DNA of 64,000 bases from Lachnospiraceae bacterium (GCA_017620255.1 JAFZQU010000004.1:1-64000); one strand, 5' to 3'; shown: positions 45,295-54,831, counted from the first letter of the stretch. A program made the numbers and translations. The notes: generated from the sequence alone by a model not told the origin.

Positions 45295-48200
45295 ATGATA
45301 AAGAAACATCTGTACCGCCATCTTGCGGTTCTTTTTGCCGTCTGTGTACTGTCTGTCACTGCAGGGACTGCGGCATATGCACTTGCCACGGAAGACATTG
45401 CGGAGACCGGGAAGACGGATGCCGCTGCGAACGGCGGCGGCTATGCCGTCACCGGACAGCTTGAAAATGCCGGCTACGCAACAAAACTCTACAACGCTTC
45501 CAACGGACTGCCGACCTCCGATGCCAACTGTATCTGTGCGACACACGACGGCTATATCTGGATCGGCGGATACAGCGGGATCATCCGCTATGACGGAACC
45601 TCTTTTGAACGAATGCCCTCAACCGGCGGCCTGACAAACGGCAAGGCTCTGTTTGAAGACAGTGATAACCGGCTGTTTGTCGGTACGAACGATAACGGGA
45701 TCGTTGTACTTGATCCGGACGGAACCTCCATACACTATACCTACAAGGACGGACTGCCTTCTTCGACGATCCGTGCCTTCACGCAGGGACAGAACGGCCT
45801 CGTCTTCGCAGGAAGCACCGACGGCGTGGTCTATATCGACAGCGATAATATCCTGCATAATCTGGCTGATTCGCAGTTGGACAAAACCTATATCATCCGG
45901 CTGACTTCCGATTCAAACGGCGTTGTCTACGGAAATACCAGAAGCGGGGACGCATTCTCGATCGAAGGTACAAAAGTCACCGCCTATTATCACGGCGGTG
46001 ATCTGGGGATCGGGGACATCACCACGATCTACGCGGATCCCGGCAATCCCGGCTGCGTATATCTCGGCACGGATTCCGAAAAGATCTACTACGGCAGTTT
46101 TCGAAAGAACCTGTCAGACCTCAGGGAGATCGATGTGTCGCCGATCCACAATGTCAACCTGATCGGGTATGCGAGCGGCCGTATCTTTGTCGTATCCGAC
46201 ACTTCCATCGGATATCTTGACGGGGACGGGAAACTCTGTCTGCTCGATAACATTCCCTTAAACAGCGGTATCGAGGCCATGACGGAGGACTATCAGGGGA
46301 ATCTCTGGTTCACCTCTTCGAGACAGGGCGTCATGAAGATCGTCACCGACAACTTCCAGGATCTGACGGAGGCGGGCGGCCTGACTCCGGAAGTTGTCAA
46401 CAGCACCTGCCTGCATGACGGCCAGCTCTATATCGGTACCGACAAAGGACTGCAGATCCTTGACAGCCGCAACCATCCCGTGGAAAATGCCCTGCAGGAA
46501 TATATAGGCCAGGCACGTATCCGCTGTCTGATGGAAGATGGGGAACGCAACCTCTGGGTTTCCACCTATACGGAAGGTCTGGGACTGGTCTGTTATACAC
46601 CGGATGGCCGGATCATTCCGTACACGGAAGAAAACGGTATGCCGAGCAATGCGATCCGCTGTACGGTCGAAGCGGACGACCACTCCGTTCTCGTCTGCTC
46701 AAACGGCGGCCTTACGATCATCCGTGACGGAGAGATCGCGCGGATCGTCGGCGAATACTCCGGGATCAGCAATACCGTCTTTCTGACCGTGGCAGAAGGC
46801 CCGGACGGACGGATCTATGTCGGGACGGACGGCGACGGCATCTACATCATAGACGGTAACCGCATCGAGAAGATCGGCCGCGACGACGGGCTTACCAGTG
46901 ACGTGATCCTGCGCCTTCGAAGAGATAAGCAGCACGGCGTTCTCTGGATCGTCACCTCCAATTCCATTGAATATATGAAGGACGGCACGATCACCGCCGT
47001 GGAGAATTTCCCTTATACCAATAACTACGACCTGTTTCCGGATGATGCCGACAACATCTGGGTGCTTGCTTCTTACGGTGTCTACTGTGTGAAAGCACAG
47101 GATATGCTCGATAACGGGGTCTTCGAATACAGTCTCTATGACACCGCAAACGGGCTTCCGTCCGTACCGACCGGAAACGCGTTCAGCGAACTCGACCACA
47201 ACGGCAATCTCTATATAGCCGGCAGGAGCGGTGTCAGCAAAGTCAATATCCATCACTTTTTCACCGAACAGAGCCGCATCCGCACCGGCATCAAATCCAT
47301 CTTCTGCGGAGAGGAACAGATCCTGCCGGATCCGGACGGGACCTACACGCTTCCTGCAGAATCCGGCCGTATCCAGATCAACATCGGCGTCCTGAATTAC
47401 ATGCTCTCCAACCCTCTCGTCCGTGCTTATCTGGAGGGGGATGAGAACGGCGGTATCACTATGCCGCAGAACGCCTTAACGGCTCTGGAATATACCGGCC
47501 TTTCCTACGGAACCTATAACCTGCACATTCAGATCCTCGATCCTTCCGCACCGGATAAGGTCGTGCAGGATGAGGTGTTTAAGATCGTTAAAAAACCGCG
47601 GATCCTGGAGCTCTTTGTTGTCAGGATCCTGATGATCGCAGCCGGGCTCGCACTGGCCGGTCTGATCGTCTGGTGGGTCATGCGCAGTACCATCATCCGC
47701 AAACAGTACGACCAGATCCGCTCTGCCAAAGAAGAAGCGGAACGTGCCAACAGCGCCAAGTCCCGGTTCCTCGCGAACGTTTCCCATGAGATCCGTACCC
47801 CGATCAATACGATCATGGGTATGGATGAGATGATCCTGAGGGAAGATGCGACCGGCGTACCGAAGCCTTACTTCATGTCCGTCGTCAACTATGCGCTCGA
47901 TATCCGGCGCGCATCCGAGTCCCTGCTCACGCTGATCAACGATATCCTGGATCTTTCCAAGATCGAATCCGGTAAGATGCATCTGGTGGAACAGGAATAC
48001 GATATCGCGGAACTGCTGCGCACGATCGTTGTGATGATCCGTGTGCGCAGCGAACAGAAAGAACTGACCTTCGACCTGGATATTGATGAAAATATCCCGA
48101 GACGTCTCTACGGCGATATGGGCAAGATCAAACAGATCGTACTGAACCTTCTGACCAACGCCGTCAAGTACACGGACCGCGGCGGTTTCCGGCTGAAACT

Positions 48201-49581
48201 CTCCCTTTTGTCAAGGGACGAAGACACCTGCGAACTGCGCTTTTCCGTCAAAGACACCGGCATCGGAATCAAGCCCGAAGACATGGAAAAGCTGTTTTCC
48301 GCTTTTGAACGGCTGGACGAAGAGAAGAACTCCGCTGTGCAGGGTACCGGCCTCGGCCTGAACTTATCCCGCCAGTTCGTCAACCTGATGGGCGCCGATC
48401 TGACCTGCGAGAGTGTGTACGGGGAAGGGTCTGATTTTATCTTCACGATCAGACAGAGGATCGTGGATCCCACGCCGATGGGCGTCTTTGACGAAGAAGG
48501 CGGGGACCAGATGAACGGCCCGTATGTGCCTCAGTTCTGCGCACCCGATGCGGAGATCCTGGTCGTCGATGATGAGCCGATGAACCTGTCCGTGATCAAA
48601 GGTCTCCTAAGTGCCACCAAGATGCTGATCGCAACGGCATCCAGCGGCGAAGAATGTCTGGAGAAGATCCGCTACGGCAGTTACAACGTTGTACTGCTCG
48701 ACCATATGATGCCCGGCATGGACGGCCTGGAAACGATCGCCAAGATCCGCGAGGATCATCCGGATCTGCCCGTCTTTGCCCTGACGGCCAATGCCGCCAC
48801 CAACGGGGAAGAATTCTATAAGGAACACGGTTTTACGGGCTACCTCGCCAAGCCGATCGATACCTATACGCTGGAAAAAGCCATCAAACCCTGCCTGCCG
48901 CCGGAGATCATCATGGAACCGGCCAAGGAAGGCGGCGGAAAGATCTCACAGGAACTGCCGGAAGACATGAACTGGATCCGGGACGTCAAAGAGATCGATA
49001 TGCAAAGCGGGATCCGTTACAGCGGCGGCATCGACAACTTTGTCAATTCCCTGCACATGTTCGCGGACACGCTCGATGACAATGCGGCGGTGATCGAGAA
49101 CGCCTATGCGCAGGATGATATCAAGCTCTACACGATCAAAGTCCATGCACTGAAAACTTCCGCCAGGATCATCGGCGCCATGTCTCTCTCCGAGGCGGCG
49201 CTCACAATGGAAGATGCCGGCAAGAAGGAAGACATGACTTACATCCGCGCACATGCGGACGAGCTGCTTGCATCCTACAGGGCTTTCAAAGAGATCCTCT
49301 CACCCTTACATGCGGCAGAGCAGACAGAGGCAGGATCCCGCGATCCGGTTCCCGAAACGGAACTTGCGGACGCCTATACGGCGCTTCGCGAAGTGATCCC
49401 GCTGATGGATTATGATTCCGTGGAAATGATTTTGACGCAGCTTGATAACTACAGCCTGCCCGAAAAGGATGCCCTGATCATGGACAAACTGAAGAAGGCC
49501 ATGAAGACGTTTGACTGGGAAACGATGGAAGAGATCATAAAAGAAGAAGGAACGGACGAAGGGGGAACGTTAAATGAATGA
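45295..49581 (+). CDS. giant propeller hybrid histidine kinase with receiver and Hpt domains
   Basis: A 1428-residue one-protein phosphorelay. N-terminal signal or anchor (about 7-26). Outside: two-component-regulator beta-propeller repeats (about 50-650, with GYIWIGGYSGIIRYD, NRLFVGTNDNGIVVLD) and a Y_Y_Y-type domain near 690-765. Transmembrane segment about 772-795. HisKA with His831 in FLANVSHEIRTPINT, HATPase (NLLTNAVKYTDRGG, DTGIGI, GTGLGLNL), receiver with Asp1136 in VVLLDHMMPGMDG, and an Hpt domain with His1284 in KVHALKTSARI. Such proteins often sense polysaccharide fragments; here the signal is unknown. Start has GGAGG. Overlaps the next gene by eight bases. Confidence 0.93.
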   Translation: MIKKHLYRHLAVLFAVCVLSVTAGTAAYALATEDIAETGKTDAAANGGGYAVTGQLENAGYATKLYNASNGLPTSDANCICATHDGYIWIGGYSGIIRYDGTSFERMPSTGGLTNGKALFEDSDNRLFVGTNDNGIVVLDPDGTSIHYTYKDGLPSSTIRAFTQGQNGLVFAGSTDGVVYIDSDNILHNLADSQLDKTYIIRLTSDSNGVVYGNTRSGDAFSIEGTKVTAYYHGGDLGIGDITTIYADPGNPGCVYLGTDSEKIYYGSFRKNLSDLREIDVSPIHNVNLIGYASGRIFVVSDTSIGYLDGDGKLCLLDNIPLNSGIEAMTEDYQGNLWFTSSRQGVMKIVTDNFQDLTEAGGLTPEVVNSTCLHDGQLYIGTDKGLQILDSRNHPVENALQEYIGQARIRCLMEDGERNLWVSTYTEGLGLVCYTPDGRIIPYTEENGMPSNAIRCTVEADDHSVLVCSNGGLTIIRDGEIARIVGEYSGISNTVFLTVAEGPDGRIYVGTDGDGIYIIDGNRIEKIGRDDGLTSDVILRLRRDKQHGVLWIVTSNSIEYMKDGTITAVENFPYTNNYDLFPDDADNIWVLASYGVYCVKAQDMLDNGVFEYSLYDTANGLPSVPTGNAFSELDHNGNLYIAGRSGVSKVNIHHFFTEQSRIRTGIKSIFCGEEQILPDPDGTYTLPAESGRIQINIGVLNYMLSNPLVRAYLEGDENGGITMPQNALTALEYTGLSYGTYNLHIQILDPSAPDKVVQDEVFKIVKKPRILELFVVRILMIAAGLALAGLIVWWVMRSTIIRKQYDQIRSAKEEAERANSAKSRFLANVSHEIRTPINTIMGMDEMILREDATGVPKPYFMSVVNYALDIRRASESLLTLINDILDLSKIESGKMHLVEQEYDIAELLRTIVVMIRVRSEQKELTFDLDIDENIPRRLYGDMGKIKQIVLNLLTNAVKYTDRGGFRLKLSLLSRDEDTCELRFSVKDTGIGIKPEDMEKLFSAFERLDEEKNSAVQGTGLGLNLSRQFVNLMGADLTCESVYGEGSDFIFTIRQRIVDPTPMGVFDEEGGDQMNGPYVPQFCAPDAEILVVDDEPMNLSVIKGLLSATKMLIATASSGEECLEKIRYGSYNVVLLDHMMPGMDGLETIAKIREDHPDLPVFALTANAATNGEEFYKEHGFTGYLAKPIDTYTLEKAIKPCLPPEIIMEPAKEGGGKISQELPEDMNWIRDVKEIDMQSGIRYSGGIDNFVNSLHMFADTLDDNAAVIENAYAQDDIKLYTIKVHALKTSARIIGAMSLSEAALTMEDAGKKEDMTYIRAHADELLASYRAFKEILSPLHAAEQTEAGSRDPVPETELADAYTALREVIPLMDYDSVEMILTQLDNYSLPEKDALIMDKLKKAMKTFDWETMEEIIKEEGTDEGGTLNE

Positions 49582-50341
49582 CAAAAAGATCATGGTGATC
49601 GGAGAAAAAGAAACCTTTCTGGTACGCGTCATGATGAACAAACTGACGGCCGCGAACTATAAACCCGTGTTCGTCCCCTTTGACATCACGGCGATCAACC
49701 GCGAATGGGAAGACACCCTGCTGATCACGTGCTACATGGAGACCACCGAAGGATCGCATGCGGATGTGATCAACTTTCTCGCGGACAAACTGACAGACGA
49801 TGAAAAGCAGGTCATCGTGGTCGGGGATCTGGATACCACGTACTTTGTAACGGAAACCATTTCCTCAAACCTCATCTATCATGTCTTCCACAGGCCTCTC
49901 GATAATGAAGCCTATGTGAAAAAAGTGACGGAGCTGCTCGGTAAAATGGAATCAGGTGAGTTCCGCAGGAGCATCCTGGTCGTGGATGACGATCCTTCTT
50001 ATCTGAATATCGTCAGAGTCTGGCTCAAGGATACCTATAAGATCTCGATGGTGACCTCCGGCCTGCAGGCGATCAAATGGCTCGGCAAGAACAAGGCGGA
50101 TCTGATCCTGCTCGATTATGAGATGCCTGTCACGAGCGGACCCCAGGTTCTGGAAATGTTAAGAAGCGACACGGAGACGCGCACGATCCCCGTGATCTTC
50201 TTAACCGGGCGCGGCGACAAGGAAAGCGTCATGTCCGTACTGGCCTTAAAACCCGAGGGATATCTTCTGAAGAATATCGAAAAAGACGAGCTTTTAGAGA
50301 AGCTGAACGCGTTCTTCAATCACAAAAAGATCAATGATTGA
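49574..50341 (+). CDS. response regulator receiver protein without output domain
   Basis: A 255-residue protein. The C-terminal half (about 134-250) is a normal receiver: VVDDDPSYLNI, phospho-acceptor Asp181 in LILLDYEMP, VIFLTGRGDK and the conserved Lys in YLLKNIEKDE. The N-terminal 130 residues look like a second, degenerate receiver or a related fold without the acid pocket. No DNA-binding or enzymatic output. Its ATG overlaps the hybrid-kinase stop by eight bases, so it is the likely partner of that kinase's Hpt domain. Confidence 0.9.
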   Translation: MNDKKIMVIGEKETFLVRVMMNKLTAANYKPVFVPFDITAINREWEDTLLITCYMETTEGSHADVINFLADKLTDDEKQVIVVGDLDTTYFVTETISSNLIYHVFHRPLDNEAYVKKVTELLGKMESGEFRRSILVVDDDPSYLNIVRVWLKDTYKISMVTSGLQAIKWLGKNKADLILLDYEMPVTSGPQVLEMLRSDTETRTIPVIFLTGRGDKESVMSVLALKPEGYLLKNIEKDELLEKLNAFFNHKKIND

Positions 50342-50360
50342 GAAAAATTTTAAAAACCTA

Positions 50361-50389
50361 TTGACATGGTAGGTTAATAGTGTTATAAA
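50361..50389 (+). promoter_or_regulatory. promoter and candidate operator of the metY-cysK operon
   Basis: Perfect TTGACA (50361-50366), 17-base spacer, TATAAA (50384-50389) with extended TG at 50381-50382. The -35 is inside a dyad, AACCTA (50355-50360) and TAGGTT (50370-50375). TTGACA, two bases, GTAGG is shared with the iscS promoter. Confidence 0.8.
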
Positions 50390-50422
50390 TATATCCAGAA
50401 TCATTCAAAGGAGGAAAAAACC

Positions 50423-50515
50423 ATGTCGGATCGCAGAGCGAACATGCAGTGTTGTTGGCGAATGTTCAACTCCCGGGCGTATATTATGGCCGGAGCTTCT
50501 GCATGCCGATGTTGA
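50423..50515 (+). CDS. cysteine-rich leader peptide of the metY-cysK operon
   Basis: A 30-codon reading frame, too short for normal gene calling, with a strong AAAGGAGG site (50407-50414) eight bases before ATG 50423. Cys codons fall at positions 10, 11, 28 and 30 (TGT-TGT at 50450-50455, TGC at 50504, TGT at 50510). It is followed by an intrinsic terminator at 50551-50584 and then metY. The segment 50470-50482, just past the paired Cys codons, can pair over 13 bases (one G-U) with the terminator's 5' arm (50549-50561). That is the layout of ribosome-mediated attenuation responding to charged Cys-tRNA. The peptide itself probably has no other role; this is inference. Confidence 0.85.
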   Translation: MSDRRANMQCCWRMFNSRAYIMAGASACRC

Positions 50516-50561
50516 TGCCTCCGAAACTGTGAGAACATCCTTTTAGCCATATGCCCGGGAG
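50470..50561 (+). promoter_or_regulatory. alternative antiterminator pairing of the metY attenuator
   Basis: CTCCCGGGC at 50470-50478 is identical to the terminator's 3' arm and complementary to its 5' arm (50553-50561). With flanking bases the pairing covers 50470-50482 to 50549-50561. Forming it prevents the terminator. A ribosome halted on the Cys codons at 50450-50455 leaves this segment free. Confidence 0.7.
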
Positions 50562-50584
50562 AAAACAGGCTCCCGGGCATTTTT
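50551..50584 (+). terminator. attenuator terminator before metY
   Basis: Perfect 11-bp stem ATGCCCGGGAG (50551-50561) and CTCCCGGGCAT (50570-50580), eight-base loop, then a short T run to 50584. It lies about 110 bases before the metY ATG. Between it and metY (50585-50694) there is only a small palindrome at 50586-50597 and the ribosome site. Confidence 0.92.
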
Positions 50585-50694
50585 GTGCTCCGGAGCATAA
50601 GCCATACCGGCGGACAATCCTGATGCAGATAAAAGCGCATGGAAAACACATAAAACAGATAAAATACAAAACAAAGAAAAGAGGAGAGAAAAAA

Positions 50695-51978
50695 ATGAGC
50701 GATTACAGATTTGAAACCTTACAGTTACACGTTGGACAGGAACAGGCTGATCCGGCCACGGATGCCAGAGCCGTTCCCATTTACCAGACAACTTCCTATG
50801 TATTCCATAACAGCAAACACGCCGCAGACCGTTTCGGTCTCGCAGATGCCGGAAACATCTACGGCAGACTGACCAACTCCACACAGGATGTTTTGGAAAA
50901 ACGCCTTGCAGCGCTCGAAGGCGGCAGTGCGGCACTCGCACTTGCATCCGGCGCGGCTGCGATCACCTACACGATCGAGGCACTGGCCGCAGGCGGCGGA
51001 CACATCGTTGCGCAGAAGACGATCTACGGCGGCAGCTACAACCTGCTTGCCCATACCCTCCCCCAGTACGGGATCGAAACAACTTTTGTGGATGCACATA
51101 ACCTTGCAGAAGTGGAAGACGCGATCAAAGAGAACACCCGCGCGGTCTACCTGGAAACCCTCGGCAACCCGAACAGTGACATTCCCGATATCGATGCGAT
51201 CGCAAAGATCGCACACAGTCACGGGCTTCCGCTTGTGGTGGACAACACGTTCGGAACACCCTACCTGTTCCGTCCGATCGAGCATGGCGCCGACATTGTC
51301 GTTCATTCGGCAACGAAATTCATCGGCGGCCACGGCACTACGCTGGGCGGTGTGATCATCGAGTCCGGGAAATTCAACTGGAAGGAAAGCGGAAAATACC
51401 CTGCGATCGCCGATCCCAACCCGAGTTACCACGGCGTATCCTTCTACGACGCAGTCGGCCCGGCAGCCTTTGTGACCTATATCCGTGCGATCCTCCTGCG
51501 CGATACAGGCGCAACGCTGGCACCGTTCTCTGCCTTCCTGCTCCTGCAGGGTGTGGAAACACTCTCCCTCCGTCTGGAGAGACATGCCGAAAACACGAAA
51601 AAAGTGGTAGAATATCTGCATAACCATCCGCAGGTTGAAAAAGTCAACCACCCCTCGCTTCCGGAACACCCTGATCACGCTCTCTATCAGAAGTACTTCC
51701 CTAACGGCGGCGGCTCGATCTTCACCTTTGAGATCAAAGGCGGGCAGGAGGAAGCGTGGAAGTTCATCGATAACCTTACGATCTTCTCACTGCTTGCAAA
51801 CGTGGCGGACGTCAAGAGCCTCGTGATCCATCCGGCTTCGACGACACACTCGCAACTTTCCGAAGCCGAACTGAAGGATCAGGGCATCTACCCCAACACG
51901 ATCCGCCTCTCTATCGGTACGGAACATATTGATGACATCATCGCAGATCTCGAAAAGGGATTTGCTGCAGCAAAATAG
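50695..51978 (+). CDS. metY: O-acetylhomoserine sulfhydrylase (O-acetylhomoserine aminocarboxypropyltransferase)
   Basis: Makes homocysteine from O-acetylhomoserine and sulfide; PLP enzyme of the Cys/Met gamma family. At 427 residues it has the MetY length (shorter MetB/MetC are about 380). Marks are [63 protein letters not shown] and the PLP lysine in [21 protein letters not shown] 50695 has GAGGAGAG upstream. Expression is probably controlled by the Cys leader peptide before it. Followed by cysK after 41 bases. Confidence 0.95.
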   Translation: MSDYRFETLQLHVGQEQADPATDARAVPIYQTTSYVFHNSKHAADRFGLADAGNIYGRLTNSTQDVLEKRLAALEGGSAALALASGAAAITYTIEALAAGGGHIVAQKTIYGGSYNLLAHTLPQYGIETTFVDAHNLAEVEDAIKENTRAVYLETLGNPNSDIPDIDAIAKIAHSHGLPLVVDNTFGTPYLFRPIEHGADIVVHSATKFIGGHGTTLGGVIIESGKFNWKESGKYPAIADPNPSYHGVSFYDAVGPAAFVTYIRAILLRDTGATLAPFSAFLLLQGVETLSLRLERHAENTKKVVEYLHNHPQVEKVNHPSLPEHPDHALYQKYFPNGGGSIFTFEIKGGQEEAWKFIDNLTIFSLLANVADVKSLVIHPASTTHSQLSEAELKDQGIYPNTIRLSIGTEHIDDIIADLEKGFAAAK

Positions 51979-52019
51979 ACAAAACAAACAGAAAAATCAA
52001 AAGAAAGAAGGATAAGAAC

Positions 52020-52958
52020 ATGGCAAACATTTACAAAGGAACATTAGGACTCATCGGCAATACGCCGCTCGTGGAAGTGACAAATATCGAAAAGGAACTG
52101 GGCCTTAAGGCGACCGTACTCGTAAAACTCGAGTACTTCAATCCCGCAGGCAGTGTCAAAGACAGGATCGCAAAAGCGATGATCGAAGATGCGGAACAAA
52201 AAGGACTGTTAAAGGAAGGTTCCGTGATCATCGAGCCCACATCCGGTAACACCGGGATCGGTCTGGCTGCGATCGCCGCGGCCAAAGGCTACCGCATCAT
52301 CCTGACCATGCCTGAGACCATGAGTGTGGAACGCAGGAACATCCTGAAAGCTTACGGGGCCGAGCTGGTGCTGACAGAAGGTGCAAAGGGTATGAAGGGC
52401 GCGATCGCAAAGGCCGAAGAACTGGCGGCTGAGATCGAAAACAGTTTTATTCCGGGACAGTTTGTGAATCCGGCCAACCCTGCGATCCACAAAGCAACGA
52501 CCGGTCCGGAGATCTGGAAGGATACGGACGGCAAGGTAGACATCTTCATCGCAGGTGTCGGTACAGGCGGAACCGTTACGGGAACGGGCGCTTATCTGAA
52601 AGAACAGAATCCGGCCGTAAAAGTTGTAGCCTTAGAGCCCGCCGATTCGCCGGTACTCTCCAAGGGTACGCCCGGTGCGCATAAGATCCAGGGGATCGGC
52701 GCCGGCTTTGTTCCGGATGTTCTGGATACGAAGATCTATGATGAGGTATTTACGGCGGCCAATGAGGACGCGTTTGCGACTGCCAAACTCCTTGCCAAAA
52801 ACGAAGGCATCTCTGTCGGGATCTCGTCAGGTGCCGCACTGTTTGGTGCCATCGAGCTGGCAAAAAGACCTGAGAATGAGGGCAAAGTCATTGTAGCCCT
52901 GCTGCCTGACAGCGGTGACCGTTACTACTCCACGGCTCTGTTCACGGATCCGCAGTAG
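52020..52958 (+). CDS. cysK: cysteine synthase A (O-acetylserine sulfhydrylase)
   Basis: Makes cysteine from O-acetylserine and sulfide. 312 residues. The PLP lysine is in [15 protein letters not shown] near residue 45, the substrate loop [11 protein letters not shown] near 70, the phosphate loop [12 protein letters not shown] near 178, and [15 protein letters not shown] near 222. The ribosome site is AGAAGGA. Second gene of the attenuated operon, ended by a hairpin terminator. Confidence 0.96.
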   Translation: MANIYKGTLGLIGNTPLVEVTNIEKELGLKATVLVKLEYFNPAGSVKDRIAKAMIEDAEQKGLLKEGSVIIEPTSGNTGIGLAAIAAAKGYRIILTMPETMSVERRNILKAYGAELVLTEGAKGMKGAIAKAEELAAEIENSFIPGQFVNPANPAIHKATTGPEIWKDTDGKVDIFIAGVGTGGTVTGTGAYLKEQNPAVKVVALEPADSPVLSKGTPGAHKIQGIGAGFVPDVLDTKIYDEVFTAANEDAFATAKLLAKNEGISVGISSGAALFGAIELAKRPENEGKVIVALLPDSGDRYYSTALFTDPQ

Positions 52959-53000
52959 ATCACGCACCGGTCATAAATAGCAGCGAAAAAAGAGTATCAC

Positions 53001-53045
53001 AAAAAAGGCGGTCATCCGTTTATTCGCAAGGATGACCGCCTTTTT
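53001..53045. terminator. bidirectional terminator between cysK and iscU
   Basis: Perfect 11-bp stem GGCGGTCATCC (53007-53017) and GGATGACCGCC (53030-53040), with A6 before and T5 after. It serves cysK on the plus strand and iscU on the minus strand. Confidence 0.93.
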
Positions 53046-53057
53046 GCATATCGGCAA

Positions 53058-53438
53058 TTACGATTGTTCTTTTTTCTTCCGGTAATCTTCCAGTGCCGAT
53101 TTGATGGCTTCCTCCGCAAGTACCGAACAGTGCATCTTGTAGGCCGGAAGGCCGTCCAGCGCTTCTGCCACCGCCGCGTTGGTCAGCTGCATGGCCTCCG
53201 AGACCGGTTTGCCCTTGATCATTTCCGTCGCCATCGAACTGGATGCGATCGCGCTGCCGCAGCCGAATGTCTCGAATTTGACATCCTGTATCACATCGTC
53301 CTCGATCTTTAAGTACATCTTCATGATGTCGCCGCATTTGGCGTTGCCGACTTCCCCGACACCGTCCGCATCCTCGATCACGCCCACGTTTCTCGGATTG
53401 CGGAAATGCTCCATGACTTTCTCACTGTATAATGCCAT
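53058..53438 (-). CDS. iscU: Fe-S cluster assembly scaffold IscU/NifU-N
   Basis: 126-residue scaffold on which Fe-S clusters are built. The three cluster Cys are visible: GNAKCGDIM, FGCGSAIASSS and YKMHCSVLAEEAI. N-terminus MALYSEKVMEHFRNPRNVG is typical of the NifU-N/IscU branch. It follows the cysteine desulfurase gene on the same strand by 35 bases. Confidence 0.94.
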   Translation of the reverse strand: MALYSEKVMEHFRNPRNVGVIEDADGVGEVGNAKCGDIMKMYLKIEDDVIQDVKFETFGCGSAIASSSMATEMIKGKPVSEAMQLTNAAVAEALDGLPAYKMHCSVLAEEAIKSALEDYRKKKEQS

Positions 53439-53473
53439 ATCTTTTCTCCCTTCTGTACTCTCTTACGTCAAGA

Positions 53474-54661
53474 TCACAAAATAAACGGTTTCTTTCCTTC
53501 TGTCAGATCACGCCAGATCGGCGAAAAACTCCGTAAGTACGTTACCACCTCTCTGACGGAAGCGATCAGGTAGTCCGTCTCTTCCGCGGTGATATCTTCT
53601 CCGAGTGTCAGCCGGAGTGACCCGTGCGCGACATCGTGTACCCTGCCGATCGCAAGCAGCACATGACTCGGATCGAGCGATCCGGAAGTGCAGGCACTGC
53701 CGGAGGACGCGCTGATCCCTTTGTCATCAAGCAGCAGTAACAGCGATTCGCCTTCGATCCCTTCGAAGCAGAAATTCACGTTGCCGGGAAGACGTTTTGA
53801 CGCGTCTCCGTTCAGCGCACTGTGTTCGATCGAAGACAGCCCCTCGATCAGCCGGTCTCTCTGTTCTCTCTGTCTGGCGGTGTTTTCCGCCTGTCCTTCC
53901 ACGGTTTCCTTCAGGGCCTCTGCCATGGAAACGATGGCGGGAACATTCTCCGTACCGGCTCTTTTGCCTCTCTCCTGCGCGCCGCCCTCGATCAGGTTGC
54001 GCAGGGGGATCCCTTTTTTCACATACAGGAAACCGCAGCCCTTCGGCCCGTGGAACTTATGGGCCGATGCGGAGAGCATGTCGATATTGTCTTTTTCCAC
54101 GTCAACCGGCAGATGCCCCATGGCCTGCACGGCATCCGTATGGAACAAAACGCCCTTCTCCCTGCAGATCTTCCCGATCTCACCTACCGGCTGGATCGTC
54201 CCGATCTCATTGTTGGCATACATGATCGTAACAAGACAGGTGTCTTCCGTGATCGCCTCTTCCACCTCTTCCGGTCTGATAAGACCGTCCTCATGCACAT
54301 CTGCCAGCGTGACACGGAACCCTTCCTGTTCCAGTTTTTTCAGGGTATGCAGGATCGCATGGTGCTCAAACGCGGAAGATACGATATGCATCTTCCCCTC
54401 GCGCTTTCCGCGTGCCGCCGCGCTAAGGAGCGCCTGGTTGTCCGCTTCGCTGCCGCCGGATGTAAAGGTGATCTCCTGCGGGTTCGCGTGGATCAGGCGG
54501 GCTATGTCAGCCCTGGCTGTTTCGATCGCTTCCTTTGCCTGCTGCCCCAGTTCATAAAGGCTCGACGGGTTACCGTACGCCTCTTCCATGTAGGGGATCA
54601 TGGCGTCGATGGCCCGTCTGCTCATCTTTGTGGTTGCTGCGTTATCCGCATATATTCTCAT
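53474..54661 (-). CDS. iscS: cysteine desulfurase (IscS/NifS family)
   Basis: Takes sulfur from cysteine for Fe-S clusters. 395 residues, PLP enzyme. PLP lysine in SASAHKFHGPKGCGFLY, N-terminal YADNAATTKMSRRA, HTDAVQAMGHLPVDVEK, and the catalytic Cys loop SSGSACTSGSLDPSHVL near residue 320. Pairs with iscU downstream. The promoter has TTGACA and TATAAT at 54731-54760, divergent from the Rrf2 regulator gene. Confidence 0.95.
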   Translation of the reverse strand: MRIYADNAATTKMSRRAIDAMIPYMEEAYGNPSSLYELGQQAKEAIETARADIARLIHANPQEITFTSGGSEADNQALLSAAARGKREGKMHIVSSAFEHHAILHTLKKLEQEGFRVTLADVHEDGLIRPEEVEEAITEDTCLVTIMYANNEIGTIQPVGEIGKICREKGVLFHTDAVQAMGHLPVDVEKDNIDMLSASAHKFHGPKGCGFLYVKKGIPLRNLIEGGAQERGKRAGTENVPAIVSMAEALKETVEGQAENTARQREQRDRLIEGLSSIEHSALNGDASKRLPGNVNFCFEGIEGESLLLLLDDKGISASSGSACTSGSLDPSHVLLAIGRVHDVAHGSLRLTLGEDITAEETDYLIASVREVVTYLRSFSPIWRDLTEGKKPFIL

Positions 54662-54730
54662 ATTTCTTCTCCTTTGTTTCTCTGCCGGCCGCTTCCCTCC
54701 CTGTCAAAGGTCGCGGTTTTGGCCACGGAC

Positions 54731-54760
54731 ATTATACAACCCTTTCGCCTACTGTGTCAA
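54731..54760 (-). promoter_or_regulatory. promoter of iscS-iscU with shared -35 motif
   Basis: Minus-strand TTGACA (54760-54755), 18-base spacer, TATAAT (54736-54731). The bases after the -35 read CAGTAGG, so TTGACA, two bases, GTAGG matches the metY promoter at the same offset. Confidence 0.75.
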
Positions 54761-54773
54761 TGGGTTTATGGGG

Positions 54774-54802
54774 TTGATTACCTATTTACCCTGCGGTATA
54801 AT
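54774..54802 (+). promoter_or_regulatory. promoter of the Rrf2 regulator gene
   Basis: TTGATT (54774-54779), 17 bases, TATAAT (54797-54802). An imperfect dyad, TTACC and GGTAT, spans the spacer and -10, a usual place for Rrf2-type autorepression. AGGAGG at 54819-54824 precedes ATG 54832 by seven bases. Confidence 0.7.
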
Positions 54803-54831
54803 ATGCTGTAGAACCTACAGGAGGAACCATC

